A stretch of DNA of 64,000 nucleotides from Streptomyces diastaticus subsp. diastaticus (GCF_011170125.1 NZ_BLLN01000003.1:1870501-1934500), one strand, 5' to 3'; positions 46,822 to 56,472 are shown, counted from the first letter of the stretch. The notes: a model not told the origin generated them from the sequence alone. Program-made: numbers and translations.

Positions 46822-47424
46822 ATGAGCCGGATGGCGGCGAGCGAACGACGCGGGCGGCTGGTCGACGCCGCGATCGCGGTCATGGTCAGGGAGGGGGTCT
46901 CGGCCGCCACGACCCGCGCGATCGTGGCCGAGGCGGACATGCCGCTGGGCTCCTTCCACTACTGCTTCCGTTCCAAGGAGGAGCTGCTGGTCGAGGTCAT
47001 CGAGGTCATCACCAGCCACACGCTGGAGCGGGCGCTGTCGGAGGTGACCGGCCCCGGTGACCTGGAGGGGCGGCTGCGGCGCGGGATGCGCGCCTACTGG
47101 CAGCATGTGGTCGAGGAGCCGGGCCAGCACCGCCTCACCTACGAACTGACGCACTACGCGGCGCGGCAGTCCGGCCTGGCCGCCGTCGCGGAGCGGCAGT
47201 ACCAGACCTACCTGGCGGCCAACACCCGCCTCATCGAGGCGCTCACCGACGACGACGGGAAGCGGCTGGAGTGGGACGCGCCGGTGCCCGTACTGGCGCG
47301 CTACGTCACGGCGGCGCTCGACGGCGTGACGCTGCTCTACCTCAACGAGGGGAACGCCGCCGCGGCCGGTGAGGCGCTCGAACTCGTCGCCCGACACGTG
47401 GCGGGGCTCGCGCGCCCGGCCTGA
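46822..47424 (+). CDS. TetR-family transcriptional regulator
   Basis: 200 residues. The N-terminal HTH is GRLVDAAIAVMVREGVSAAT followed by IVAEADMPLGSFHYCFRSKE. The C-terminal ligand domain (residues about 75-195) is of the BetI/TetR_C_6-like class by its HRLTYELTHYAARQSGL stretch. ATG 46822 has TGAGGAG at 46808-46814; the open frame far upstream is not coding. It sits between a divergent ORF/GH1 unit and the dipeptidase gene, and probably controls both through the shared 17-bp motif. Confidence 0.92.
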   Translation: MSRMAASERRGRLVDAAIAVMVREGVSAATTRAIVAEADMPLGSFHYCFRSKEELLVEVIEVITSHTLERALSEVTGPGDLEGRLRRGMRAYWQHVVEEPGQHRLTYELTHYAARQSGLAAVAERQYQTYLAANTRLIEALTDDDGKRLEWDAPVPVLARYVTAALDGVTLLYLNEGNAAAAGEALELVARHVAGLARPA

Positions 47425-47455
47425 GCCAGGCGCTGGTGGCTCAACTGGGACTCTT

Positions 47456-47472
47456 GACCCGGACAGTTGACC
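47456..47472 (+). promoter_or_regulatory. Shared 17-bp motif with -35 box, copy C
   Basis: GACCCGGACAGTTGACC matches copy A at 14 of 17 positions and has the same orientation relative to the gene it precedes. A promoter TTGACC (47454-47459), 18-bp spacer, TAGGGT (47478-47483) overlaps it, 30 bp before the dipeptidase start. A bound regulator would block RNA polymerase. Confidence 0.5.
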
Positions 47473-47512
47473 AACTCTAGGGTGCGCTCCACCTCATGCC
47501 TCGGGAGAGCCC

Positions 47513-49564
47513 ATGAAGAGAGCGCGTCCGGGTGGCACGGCCGCCCTTGTCCTGTCACTCGTCGCCGCACTTCTGCTCTCCGGCCTGGGTGCCGGCGGGG
47601 CCGGTGCCGCCGAGCGTCCCTGGTGGGAGCCGGTCGACCGGCCCGCCCCCGACTCTCGGATCGACGTGAGCGGCGAGCCGTTCACGGGCACCGACGCGAA
47701 CGGCGACGTACGCGGATTCGTCGACACCCACAACCACCTGATGACCAACGAGGCCTTCGGCGGCAAGCTGGTCTGCGGCAAACCGTTCTCCGACAAGGGA
47801 GTCGCCGACGCCCTGAAGGACTGCCCCGAGCACTACCCCGACGGGGCCGGCGCGCTGCTGGAGAACCTCACCGTCGACCCTGACGGCCACCACGACCCCG
47901 TGGGCTGGCCGACGTTCGAGGACTGGCCCAGCTCGACCACGATGTCGCACCAGCAGAACTACTACGCCTGGCTGGAGCGCGCCTGGCGGGCCGGCCAGCG
48001 TGTCCTGGTCACGGACCTCACGTCCAACGGCGTCATCTGCTCGATCTACGTACGCGACCGGGGCTGTGACGAGATGGAGTCCGTCCGCCTGCAGGCCGAG
48101 AAGACCTACGAGATGCAGGACTACGTCGACAAGATGTTCGGCGGTTCCGGCAAGGGCTGGTTCCGGATCGTGAAGTCGCCCGAGCAGGCACGCCAGGTGG
48201 TCGAAGCGGGCAAGCTGGCCGTGGTCCTCGGGATGGAGACCTCCGAGCCGTTCGGCTGCAAGCAGGTCCTCGGTGTCGCCCAGTGCAGCAAGGCCGACAT
48301 CGACAAGGGGCTCGACGAACTCGACGCGCTCGGCGTGAGCAGCATGTTCCTGTGCCACAAGTTCGACAACGCGCTGTGCGGGGTGCGCTTCGACGAGGGG
48401 ACGACGGGCACCATCATCAACGTCGGCCAGTTCCTCTCCACCGGCACCTTCTGGCAGACCGAGAAGTGCACCGGGCCCCAGCACGACAACCCGATCGGCT
48501 CGGCCAGGGTGCCCGAGATCGAGGCCGAGCTGCCACGCGGGACCAGCGTGCCGGAGTACGACGAGAACGCCCAGTGCAACACCCGCGGGCTGACCCGGCT
48601 CGGTGAGTACGCCCTCAACGCGATGATGGACCGGGGCATGATGGTCGAGGTCGACCACATGAGCGTCAAGGCCGCGGGCCGGGCGATGGACATCATGGAG
48701 TCGGTGCGGTACCCGGGGATCGTCTCCAGCCACAGCTGGATGGACCGCGGCTGGACCGAGCGGCTGTACCGGATGGGCGGCTTCGTCGGCTCCTACGACA
48801 TGGACTCGGAGGCGTTCGTCGAGGACACGGCGGCCACCGCCGACCTGCGCGAGAAGTACGGCGTCGGGCTCGGCTACGGGACCGACTTCAACGGACTGGG
48901 CAGCCACCCCGCGCCCCGCGGGGCCGACGCGCCCGACAAGGTCACCTACCCGTTCCGGTCCTATCCCCAGGGCCCGCTGGTGGACCGCCAGCACACCGGC
49001 GAGCGGGTGTGGGACGTCAACACCGACGGCGGCGCCCACGTCGGACTGATTCCGGACTGGATCGAGGATGTCCGCCATCTCGGCGGTGACCCGGTCGTCG
49101 ACGAACTGCTGCACGGCGCGCAGTCCTACCTGGACACGTGGAAGGCCACCCGTACCTGGGACCGGCCGGCCGACCTGGCCCGGAGCGGTGCCGCGTCGGC
49201 CAGCAGCAGCGAGTTCTCACTCGTCACCAGCTACCGGCCCGACCGGGCCGTCGACGGGAACTCCGCCACCCGGTGGGCCAGCGACTGGAGCGACGACCAG
49301 TGGTGGTCGGTCGACCTGCGAAGCCCCCAGCCCGTCGGACGGGTGGTACTGGACTGGGAGAAGGCCCACGCCGCCGCCTACCGCGTCGAAGTGTCCGAGG
49401 ACAACCGGAACTGGCGCACGGTGTGGCGGACCACGGAGGGGCGCGGCGGAGTGGAGACCGCCGTGTTCCCCCCGACGACCGCCCGGTACCTGCGCGTGCA
49501 CGGCACCGGCCGGGCCACCGAGTACGGCTACTCGCTGTGGGAGGTGGCCGTCCACGCACGGTGA
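47513..49564 (+). CDS. Secreted membrane-dipeptidase-like amidohydrolase with C-terminal F5/8 (discoidin) domain
   Basis: 683 residues. A Sec signal peptide occupies about 1-33 (MKRARPGG, then a hydrophobic LVLSLVAALLLSGLGAGG, cleavage near AGAA-ER). The catalytic region starts with the metal motif FVDTHNHL, has VLGMETSE and MMVEVDHMS, IVSSHSWMD and GYGTDFNG, matching M19-type dipeptidase/amidohydrolase barrels. About 540-683 is a discoidin-like carbohydrate-binding domain (ATRWASDWSDDQWWSVDLRS, ARYLRVHGTG). Several Cys pairs suggest disulfides. ATG 47513 has GGGAG upstream. It is convergent with the FGE gene, 10 bp apart. The substrate is probably a peptide or amide at a polysaccharide surface. 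Confidence 0.88.
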   Translation: MKRARPGGTAALVLSLVAALLLSGLGAGGAGAAERPWWEPVDRPAPDSRIDVSGEPFTGTDANGDVRGFVDTHNHLMTNEAFGGKLVCGKPFSDKGVADALKDCPEHYPDGAGALLENLTVDPDGHHDPVGWPTFEDWPSSTTMSHQQNYYAWLERAWRAGQRVLVTDLTSNGVICSIYVRDRGCDEMESVRLQAEKTYEMQDYVDKMFGGSGKGWFRIVKSPEQARQVVEAGKLAVVLGMETSEPFGCKQVLGVAQCSKADIDKGLDELDALGVSSMFLCHKFDNALCGVRFDEGTTGTIINVGQFLSTGTFWQTEKCTGPQHDNPIGSARVPEIEAELPRGTSVPEYDENAQCNTRGLTRLGEYALNAMMDRGMMVEVDHMSVKAAGRAMDIMESVRYPGIVSSHSWMDRGWTERLYRMGGFVGSYDMDSEAFVEDTAATADLREKYGVGLGYGTDFNGLGSHPAPRGADAPDKVTYPFRSYPQGPLVDRQHTGERVWDVNTDGGAHVGLIPDWIEDVRHLGGDPVVDELLHGAQSYLDTWKATRTWDRPADLARSGAASASSSEFSLVTSYRPDRAVDGNSATRWASDWSDDQWWSVDLRSPQPVGRVVLDWEKAHAAAYRVEVSEDNRNWRTVWRTTEGRGGVETAVFPPTTARYLRVHGTGRATEYGYSLWEVAVHAR

Positions 49565-49574
49565 GTGCCGCCGC

Positions 49575-50510
49575 CTACGGTGCGTCCGGGCCCGGAAGGT
49601 CCCAGACGCACCGGAAGCCGGCGTTGGCGGCCGACGCGTCCTCCTCGTTGACCGACCGCGCGGCCACACGGTAGCGGTTGCACCAGGAGTCGTGGCACAG
49701 GAACGAACCGCCCTTGATCACCCGGCCGCCGCGCCACGCATCGGCACACCACTCCCACACGTTGCCGACGGTCTGGAAGAGGCCGAACCCGTTGGGAGCG
49801 TAGGTCGTGACCGGGGCGGTGCCGGCCCAGCCGTCGGCGGCTGGGCCGCGGTGGGGGAAGTCGCCCTGCCAGATGTTGCACCGGTGCTCCCCGCCGGGGC
49901 GCAGGTCGTCGCCCCACGGGTAGCGCGCGCCCTCGAGTCCGCCTCGGGCGGCGTACTCCCACTCCGCCTCGGTCGGCAGCCGGCCGCCGGCCCACGCGCA
50001 CCAGGCCCGCGCGTCGCGCCAGGACAGGTGCACGGCGGGGTGGTCTTCGCGACCTGCCAGGCCGGACCCGGGGCCCTCGGGATGCCGCCAGCTCGCGCCG
50101 TGGACCGCGCACCACCACGGTGCCGACCGGACCCGGGGCGCGCGTGCCGCGACGGCGGGCGGCAGGTGCAGGTGGAAGACGTGGGACCAGCCGAAACGTT
50201 CGGCGTCGGAGACGTGCCCGGTCTCCTCGGCGAACGCCGCCCACTGGACGGTGGTGACCGTCGTCGCGGCGACGGCGAAGGGGCCGACCGTCACGGCACG
50301 GGCGGGCCCTTCCAGGTCCTCGGGATGGCCCAGCCCCTCGTCGCTGCCCATCCGGAAGGTGCCCCCGCAAAGCCGCACCGCGTGGTCCGGCGGCTCGGCG
50401 CCGTGGCCTGGAGCACGGTCGGGGTGGTCCACGGCGGCTGGTTCCACCGGCTCGGCCGCTTCCTCCCCGCCCTCACCGCCGCGCCCGGGTGAGCAGCAGG
50501 GGCCGCTCAC
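49575..50510 (-). CDS. Formylglycine-generating enzyme (sulfatase-modifying factor)
   Basis: 311 residues, FGE-sulfatase/SUMF1 domain. It opens FRMGSDEGLGHPEDLEGPAR and has the core RLPTEAEWEYAARGG, YPWGDDL and NVWEWCADAW. Both active-site cysteines of a true aerobic copper-dependent FGE are present: Cys272 and Cys277 in GSFLCHDSWCNRYRVAAR. It converts the Cys of CxPxR in type I sulfatases to formylglycine. The GTG start at 50510 overlaps the sulfatase stop (GTGA), so the maturase is translationally coupled to its substrate. The first 45 residues are Pro/Glu-rich and may be a loose extension. Confidence 0.93.
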   Translation of the reverse strand: MSGPCCSPGRGGEGGEEAAEPVEPAAVDHPDRAPGHGAEPPDHAVRLCGGTFRMGSDEGLGHPEDLEGPARAVTVGPFAVAATTVTTVQWAAFAEETGHVSDAERFGWSHVFHLHLPPAVAARAPRVRSAPWWCAVHGASWRHPEGPGSGLAGREDHPAVHLSWRDARAWCAWAGGRLPTEAEWEYAARGGLEGARYPWGDDLRPGGEHRCNIWQGDFPHRGPAADGWAGTAPVTTYAPNGFGLFQTVGNVWEWCADAWRGGRVIKGGSFLCHDSWCNRYRVAARSVNEEDASAANAGFRCVWDLPGPDAP

Positions 50511-52281
50511 AGTTCGGCCAGCTCGTCGGCGATCCGGTGGAGTGTGGCGGTGGGGATGAGTCCGACGGCCACGCCGGCGACGTCCAGCAGCCCCAACTCG
50601 AGCACCTCCCCGGGCAGTGGTCCGTCGACGAGGTCGCCCAGATGGGCCCGGAGGACCGAGACCGCGGCGGGCTCGGCCAGCAGCGTCGAGATCGGTGTGG
50701 TCACGTCGATCCTGGACCTGGGGAAGTCCTCGGCCCGCAGCGGTCGCCGGCGGCTGGTCTCCACCTGGCCGGCCTGCTCGCGGCAGAGCAGGTGCTCTTG
50801 GGCCAGCGGTCCGGTCGCCGGCAGCCCCATGCGCTCGAACTGCTCGGCGGGCGCCTCGCTCGCGACCATCAGGTCGCGCATCAGGGTGGCCATGCGCAAC
50901 TCCTGCTCGTCGTCGATCACCGGGCGCCGCTGCCCCGGGTCGGTGCCGAGGTCGAAGAGCATCGAACCGAAGGCGTGAGGGTCGGTGTAGGCGGTGCCGG
51001 CCACCCGCAGCGGCGACACGCCCTTGGTGAACTTGAACGGAGGGGCGAGAGTGGCCTCGCGCAGGACCTCGACCGGCATCCGGCCGCGCATGAGGGTGGG
51101 CATCAGGGTGTACTCCGAGAGTGGCTGGTTGCCGGGCCGCGCCGGGGCGCGCAGATAGACCCAGCGGCCGTCGGTGACGTTGACGTGTCCACCGAAGATG
51201 CCGAACAGGCCGGCCTCACGGACGGGCGCGTCGCACGCGACGGTGTGCGCGAGGGCCGCGCCCTGCATATCAGGGGGCACGGGCTGTCCGAAGTAGTCGA
51301 GCAGGGTCGGGGCGAGGTCGATCGTCTGCACCAGCGAGGTGCGCCGCTCGTCGCTGCGGCGCGAGCGCGGGTCCCACACGAACAGCGGCAGGTGAATGGT
51401 CTCCTGGAAGTACGGCGGTGTGTTCTTGCCCCACCAGTCGTGCTCGCCGAGCAGGAAACCGTGGTCGGTGCCCACGATCAGCATCGTGTCGTCCCACATG
51501 GCGTGCTCGTCCATGGCGGCCAGCACCCGGCCCAGGCTGTGGTCGCACATGGTGAGCAGCGCCGAGTAGAGCGAGCGGGTGCGGTCGACGGTCTCCTGCG
51601 GCTCGCGGACCCGCACGTAGTCGGGCCAGTCCAGTTCGGGCCCGTCGTAGGCGGTGTCGTAGAGCTTCCGGTAGTCGTCGTAGGTGAAGAAGGGCTCGTG
51701 CGGGTCGAAGGTCTCGATCTGGAGGAACCAGTTGTCCTCGTCGGCGTTGGTGCGGATGAAGTGCAGCCCGGCGTCGAAGGTGCGTGTCTGCGGGTGCTCC
51801 GCCTCGCTGGTCATGTAGAGCCGGTTGACCCGGTCCTGCCGGCGCAGATCCCCGTTCGTCACCGTCGGCGCCTGGTTGTCGGGCACGGGCGGATCGGCGA
51901 CGTGCCCTTCCACTCGTCGCCTTCCTGGCCCCGGAAGAACTCGAAGGTCCGGAACCGCGGATGGTAGGTCGCCCCGCCGTCGGCCCAGTAGTGCTGATGG
52001 TCGGTGACCAGGTGCGTGTAGACGCCGGCCCGGCTGAGCAGTTCGGGCATCGAGTCGTCGAACGGCTCCAGAGGGCCCCAGCCCCGGTGCAGGAAGTTGT
52101 GCCGCCCGGTGTGCAGTTCGCGACGGGCCGGCATACAGGGCATCGAGCCCCCGTACGCGTTGTCGAAGGTCACGCTGCGCCCGGCGAGATCGGCGAAGTG
52201 CGGGGCGACGACGTCCTTCGCCCCGTACGGGGGCAGGAACCGCCGGTTGAGTGTGTCGAAGAGCACGAAGATGGCGCGCAT
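50507..52281 (-). pseudogene. Type I sulfatase, interrupted by a -1 frameshift
   Basis: The first frame (52281 to about 51905) starts MRAIFVLFDTLNRRFLPPYG and carries the sulfatase signature GGSMPCMPARREL, with C49-x-P-x-R as the formylglycine site. At about 51904-51908 (GAGTGGAAGGGCACG) one G is missing and the frame changes. The rest (GHVADPPVPDN, TFDPHEPFFTYDDYRKLYD, LIVGTDHGFLLGEHDWWGKN with metal Asp/His) runs in the second frame to 50507. Restoring one G gives about 592 residues. It would hydrolyse a sulfate ester; no signal peptide, so cytosolic. ATG 52281 lies 1 bp after the MFS stop. It is a real pseudogene or a base-calling error. Confidence 0.9.
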
Positions 52282-52282
52282 G

Positions 52283-53512
52283 TCAGGACACCGACCTTAT
52301 CCGCGTCACCGACCAGGCGCCGAGCATCACGATCAGTGCGCTGGCGGCATAGAGGGCGCGGTAGTTCTCGTTGGTGAGGGTGAGGACCGTGAAGCCGACC
52401 ACGGGCGCGATCGGCAGGTTCTGAGCGGCGTTGACCAGGCCCAGATCGCGGGCACGGGTGCGTTCGTCGGGCAGGACGTCGGTGGTGAGCACCTGGTCGA
52501 CCGAGAGGAAGGCGCCGTACCCGACGCCGAGGAGGGCCGCGGCCAGCAGCGCCGCCTGCCACGTCGGTGAGACGGCCAGGCTCAGTGCCGCGGCGCTCTG
52601 CAGTACGGCGCTGACGAGCACCAGCGGCTTGCGCCGCGGCATACGGTCGGAGACCAGGCCCGCGGCGTACGTGGCGACCACGCAGAACAGCAGGTAGACG
52701 AGGGTGAGCGTGAGTGCCGCGCTCTCCGGGTCGGGCCGGTGGAGCACATCCTCGACGTAGTAGAGCAGATACGCCGTGCCGACCAGGTTGCCGGCGTTGA
52801 CCAGCACTCGCGTGGTCATGGCCCAGTAGTAGTCCGGCGCCCGGCGCGGACGGGGCGGCGTCAGATCGTGCAGCAGGCTCCCGGCCGGTCCGGCCTGCGG
52901 GGACGGCGCCGGTTCGCCGACGCCGAGCAGGAAGGGCAGACAGCAGGCCAGGGCGAGCAGGGCGATCATCCACCACGCGGTGGGCACGTCGTCGATGACC
53001 TCGGTGACCAGCGCCATACCGCCCGCCAGCGCGATCACTTGAGGCACACCGAAGGCGGCCGAGGCCCGGCCGCGCTGGTTCACGGGCACCTGGTCGGCGA
53101 TCATCGCGCTCAGGGCCACCAGAACGCAGGCTTGCCCGATCGCGACGAGCACGAGCAGGCCGCACACCACCGGCACCGAGTCGATCTGGCCGACGAGGGC
53201 GAAGGCGAGTGCGGCGAGAACGAACCCGCTCAGCGCCCACACGCGTCGACGCCCCCAGGCCAGGCGGGTGCGGTCGCAGAGGAAGCCCGCCAGAGGCACC
53301 GCCACGACGATGCTGACCAGCAGGACGCCCTGGAAGACGCTGGCCAGGCGGACCTTCTGATCCGGATCGATGGCGCGGGCCAACTGGGCGAGCATGACCT
53401 GACTGGGCAGCATCACCAGTAGCCAGAACCCGAGCCAGGCCAGTGCGAACAGCCACAGCCACGCCAGGGTGACAGCGGTGCCGGGCACCGAGGGGGCTGC
53501 TGCCGGACGCAT
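52283..53512 (-). CDS. MFS/GPH-like transporter
   Basis: 409 residues, about 12 membrane helices. The loop DRTRLAWGRRRVWALSGF is the signature of glycoside-pentoside-hexuronide-like symporters; the second half has SDRMPRRKPLVLVSAVL. It is first in a minus-strand operon with sulfatase and FGE, so it probably imports a sulfated glycoside or sulfate ester. ATG 53512 is the only early start that keeps the first helix (LAWLWLFALAWLGFWLLV). The promoter TTGACC-17 bp-TAAACT lies about 80 bp upstream. Confidence 0.88.
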   Translation of the reverse strand: MRPAAAPSVPGTAVTLAWLWLFALAWLGFWLLVMLPSQVMLAQLARAIDPDQKVRLASVFQGVLLVSIVVAVPLAGFLCDRTRLAWGRRRVWALSGFVLAALAFALVGQIDSVPVVCGLLVLVAIGQACVLVALSAMIADQVPVNQRGRASAAFGVPQVIALAGGMALVTEVIDDVPTAWWMIALLALACCLPFLLGVGEPAPSPQAGPAGSLLHDLTPPRPRRAPDYYWAMTTRVLVNAGNLVGTAYLLYYVEDVLHRPDPESAALTLTLVYLLFCVVATYAAGLVSDRMPRRKPLVLVSAVLQSAAALSLAVSPTWQAALLAAALLGVGYGAFLSVDQVLTTDVLPDERTRARDLGLVNAAQNLPIAPVVGFTVLTLTNENYRALYAASALIVMLGAWSVTRIRSVS

Positions 53513-53808
53513 CGGTTCCAGGGAGCCGGGCCGGGTCTTCGGACGGTGCGGTCACCGGCGCCTCCTGGTCCGAGCGGGTCCCGGGAGTTTAGGTGGCGCC
53601 CAAGGACTGGTCAATCGTCTTGGACGAGCGACCAATTGGCCGTTCGGAGGGTGGGGCGGAGGGCGACCGGAGAGCTTGCCGGAGACGGACCCGGGCGGGG
53701 CCTGACCGGGCCGCGGCCGCGCACCGCCCTCGGCGCCCGGCCTCAGGTTCGGCTCCACGCTCCGTTCCGGCGCGAGCCCTCACCCTCCGGGCCACGGAAG
53801 GCGACCGG
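53513..53808. other. Promoter region and gap upstream of the transporter operon
   Basis: No gene. It holds copy B of the 17-bp motif and the promoter reading leftwards. An imperfect palindrome TTGGACGAGCGACCAA (53620-53635) overlaps the motif's right edge and could be part of the operator. Confidence 0.5.
53609..53625 (-). promoter_or_regulatory. Shared 17-bp motif with -35 box, copy B
   Basis: On the minus strand GTCCAAGACGATTGACC; its TTGACC is followed by a 17-bp spacer and TAAACT, a good promoter for the transporter-sulfatase-FGE operon. It matches copy A at 15 of 17 positions. Confidence 0.65.
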
Positions 53809-53842
53809 AGAGCCCCCGGCGCCGCACGGCGCCGGGGGCTCT
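53809..53842. terminator. 15-bp perfect hairpin terminator of the MMPL gene
   Basis: AGAGCCCCCGGCGCC and its exact complement enclose a GCAC loop, 18 bp after the MMPL stop codon on the minus strand. Confidence 0.85.
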
Positions 53843-53859
53843 GTACGAGCTACCGCGAG

Positions 53860-56412
53860 CTAGGGACCGTACGTGCGCTTCGCGGTCACGGCCCGCCCGG
53901 GGAGGCGGCCTGTGCGGCGGGCCCAGACCTCGAAGGCGATGGTCATGAACGGGGGTATCGCTGCCAGCAGAGCGAGGATCGTCGTCCGGCCCAGCCGCCA
54001 CTTCAGCCGGACCGCGACCAGGACGGTCAGGAGGACGTAGACGACGAAGGCGGCGCCGTGGAGGGTGCCGAAGATCCGCACGCCGAGTTCGGTGGTTTCG
54101 GGGACGTACTTGAAGTACATCCCCACCAGCAGACCTGCCCACGTGCACGCTTCGACGACCGCGATCCAGGTGAACGCGCGCAGCAGTCGCCCGGAGCCGC
54201 CTTCGGGCACCCGTGCGGCCGGCGCGTCGGCGGCAGGCGGTTCCGTGCGGGGCGCGGAAGGCGTCTGCGGGGTGCCGGGGCGGGAGGGCCACAGGGCGCG
54301 GTCGCCGAGCAGGCGGACGAGGGCGGGGACCAGGAGCGGGCGGATGAGGAAGGTGTCCAGCAGGATGCCGAAGGCCATGGCGAAGCCGAACTGGAACAGC
54401 TCGCGGATCGGCTGGGTCATCAGGACGGCGAAGGTCGCCGCGAGGATGAGGCCGGCGGAGGAGACGACGCCGCCGGTGCGGGTCAGGGCGGCGGTGACGG
54501 CCGCGGCCGGGGGACGGGTGCGCAGCTCCTGTTTGAACCGGCTCATGATGAAGATGTTGTAGTCGACGCCGAGTGCGATGAGGAAGATGAAGATGTACGC
54601 GGTGACGCGGTTGCCGATGCCTTCGTCGCCGAGGACCGTCACCGTGAAGAAGGTGGTGACGCCCAGGGTGGCCAGGAACGACAGGACGAGTGTCGCGACC
54701 AGGTAGAGCGGGGCGAGGACCGAGCGCAGCAGCAGCGCGAGGACCGCGGTCACGATGGCCAGGACCAGGAGCGCGATCAGGGTCGTGTCGTGGTCGAGGG
54801 CGGAGCGGATGTCGGCGTTCTGCGCGGTCTCCCCTCCGACCAGGACCGTGGCGTCCTGCACCCCGGCCGCGTCGGCCGCGGTGCGCGCGGCCTCCTGGAG
54901 TGGAGCGATCGCGTCGAGCGCCTCGGAGCTGTACGGGTCGAGGTCGAGCACGACGTCGTAGAAGACGGTTGTGCCGTCCTCGGCGAAGCGGGGATGCTCC
55001 CCGACCCGGCTCACATGGCCGGCGTCGGCGATGCCGGCGGCGATCTCGGCGGGTGCGGAGCCGGAGCGGAGGTCTTCGTGGGAGCGGACGACGACCGTGC
55101 TGGGGGCGATCTCGCCGGGCCCGAACTCTTCCTGGATGAGGTGCTGTCCGCGTTCCGACTCGGTGGCGGTCCTGAAGCCGCTGAGAGTGTTGAAGCTCTC
55201 CTGGTAGCCGAGCAGTCCCGCGCTCAGCACCACGAGCAGCGCGACCACCGCCGACGCCACCCGGACCGGCGCCTTGGCGACGAGCGCGGCGACGCGGTGC
55301 CAGACGCCCGCGCCGCGACCGCGCTCGGCGGCCTTGTCCACGCCGCCAGGCCAGAAGACGCCCCGCCCCAGCAGGAGGACCAGAGCGGGGATGAGGGTGA
55401 ACGCCACCAGCGCCATGACGGCGACGCCGAGGGCGAGGTAAGGGCCGAAGCCGCGCAGCGCGGGGGAGGCGGCCACCAGCAGGGCGAACATGGCGAGCAC
55501 GATGGTGGAGGCGCTGGCCAGGACTGATTCGGCCGTCCGGTGCACGGCCGTCCGCATCGCGCGCGCCCGGTCCGGCTCGTCGAGGAGCGCCTCGCGGTAG
55601 CGGACGGTGATGATCAGCGCGTAGTCCGTGCCCACCCCGAACAGCAGCACCGTCATGATCGAGGCGGTCTGGGAGCTGACCGTGATGAGTCCGGCGTCCG
55701 CGAGGAGGGCGCCGACGGTCTCCGCCACGCGCATCGCCACGCCCACGGCGACCAGCGGCACGAGCGCCATCAGGGGCGAGCGGTAGATCGCCAGGAGGAT
55801 GACCAGGACGAGCAGGATGGTGGCGGCGAGCAGGATCCTGTCGCCGCCGCTGAAGACCTTCACGGTGTCGGTGGCGATCCCGGCGGGGCCGGTCACGGCG
55901 ACCTCGGTGGGCCCCGCACGGTCGGACACGAGGGAACGTACCTTGTCGACCGCGTTCTGGAAGGACTCGTCCGAGGGGCTTCCGGTCATGGGGACGACGA
56001 GTAGCTGCGCACTGCGGTCGCGCGAAACGAGCTCGGCCGCGGCGTCGGGGGCGCTCACCGTGGAGATCACGCTCGCGACCTGGTCGGGCCGGGTGGACTC
56101 CGACAGGGCGGCGGTGATGCGGGTGACGGCCTGCTGGGCGCTCGCCGCGGCGTCGGCGCCCTCGCCGCGTACCACGACGATCGCCGGCGTCGCGTCCTGG
56201 CCCGGTAGCTGCGCGCGCACGAGGTCGCGGGCCTTCATGGAGTCGGAGGCCGCGGGCGGAAGGTTGGCGGAGGCGTTGTCCTCCACGGACTCCAGCGTCG
56301 GGGCGACCCCGGCGAGGAGACCCGCGATCAGGATCCAGAACGCCACCACCACGGCGGCGCGTTTCCTCGAACCCAGAAGACATCGGAGCAGGCGGGAGTT
56401 GGTCGGTTGCAT
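53860..56412 (-). CDS. MMPL/RND-family exporter fused to a C-terminal DUF3817 domain
   Basis: 850 residues. The MMPL part (about 1-720) has the duplicated RND plan: a first helix (AAVVVAFWILIAGLLAGV), an extracytoplasmic loop, helices 2-6 with LLFGVGTDYALIITVRYRE, a second loop and helices 8-12 with FLIALGVDYNIFIMSRFKQE. The intramembrane Asp-Tyr pairs (GTDYA, GVDYN) are the expected proton-relay residues. The last about 100 residues (LLRAFTWIAVVEACTWAGLL, TLHGAAFVVYVLLTVLVAVR) form a DUF3817-like helical domain. It exports lipids or drugs across the membrane. ATG 56412 has GAAGG upstream. It is divergent from a TetR gene with a palindromic operator between. Confidence 0.93.
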   Translation of the reverse strand: MQPTNSRLLRCLLGSRKRAAVVVAFWILIAGLLAGVAPTLESVEDNASANLPPAASDSMKARDLVRAQLPGQDATPAIVVVRGEGADAAASAQQAVTRITAALSESTRPDQVASVISTVSAPDAAAELVSRDRSAQLLVVPMTGSPSDESFQNAVDKVRSLVSDRAGPTEVAVTGPAGIATDTVKVFSGGDRILLAATILLVLVILLAIYRSPLMALVPLVAVGVAMRVAETVGALLADAGLITVSSQTASIMTVLLFGVGTDYALIITVRYREALLDEPDRARAMRTAVHRTAESVLASASTIVLAMFALLVAASPALRGFGPYLALGVAVMALVAFTLIPALVLLLGRGVFWPGGVDKAAERGRGAGVWHRVAALVAKAPVRVASAVVALLVVLSAGLLGYQESFNTLSGFRTATESERGQHLIQEEFGPGEIAPSTVVVRSHEDLRSGSAPAEIAAGIADAGHVSRVGEHPRFAEDGTTVFYDVVLDLDPYSSEALDAIAPLQEAARTAADAAGVQDATVLVGGETAQNADIRSALDHDTTLIALLVLAIVTAVLALLLRSVLAPLYLVATLVLSFLATLGVTTFFTVTVLGDEGIGNRVTAYIFIFLIALGVDYNIFIMSRFKQELRTRPPAAAVTAALTRTGGVVSSAGLILAATFAVLMTQPIRELFQFGFAMAFGILLDTFLIRPLLVPALVRLLGDRALWPSRPGTPQTPSAPRTEPPAADAPAARVPEGGSGRLLRAFTWIAVVEACTWAGLLVGMYFKYVPETTELGVRIFGTLHGAAFVVYVLLTVLVAVRLKWRLGRTTILALLAAIPPFMTIAFEVWARRTGRLPGRAVTAKRTYGP

Positions 56413-56443
56413 CGGGGGCCTTCAGTCGGCTGCACGGACGGGG

Positions 56444-56472
56444 ACACTTGGAGACAGGGTGTCTCCAAGTGT
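56444..56472. promoter_or_regulatory. 29-bp palindromic operator between the MMPL and TetR genes
   Basis: ACACTTGGAGACA and TGTCTCCAAGTGT are perfect 13-bp arms around GGG. It lies 32 bp before the MMPL start and 90 bp before the TetR start, as expected for TetR control of both genes. Confidence 0.85.
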
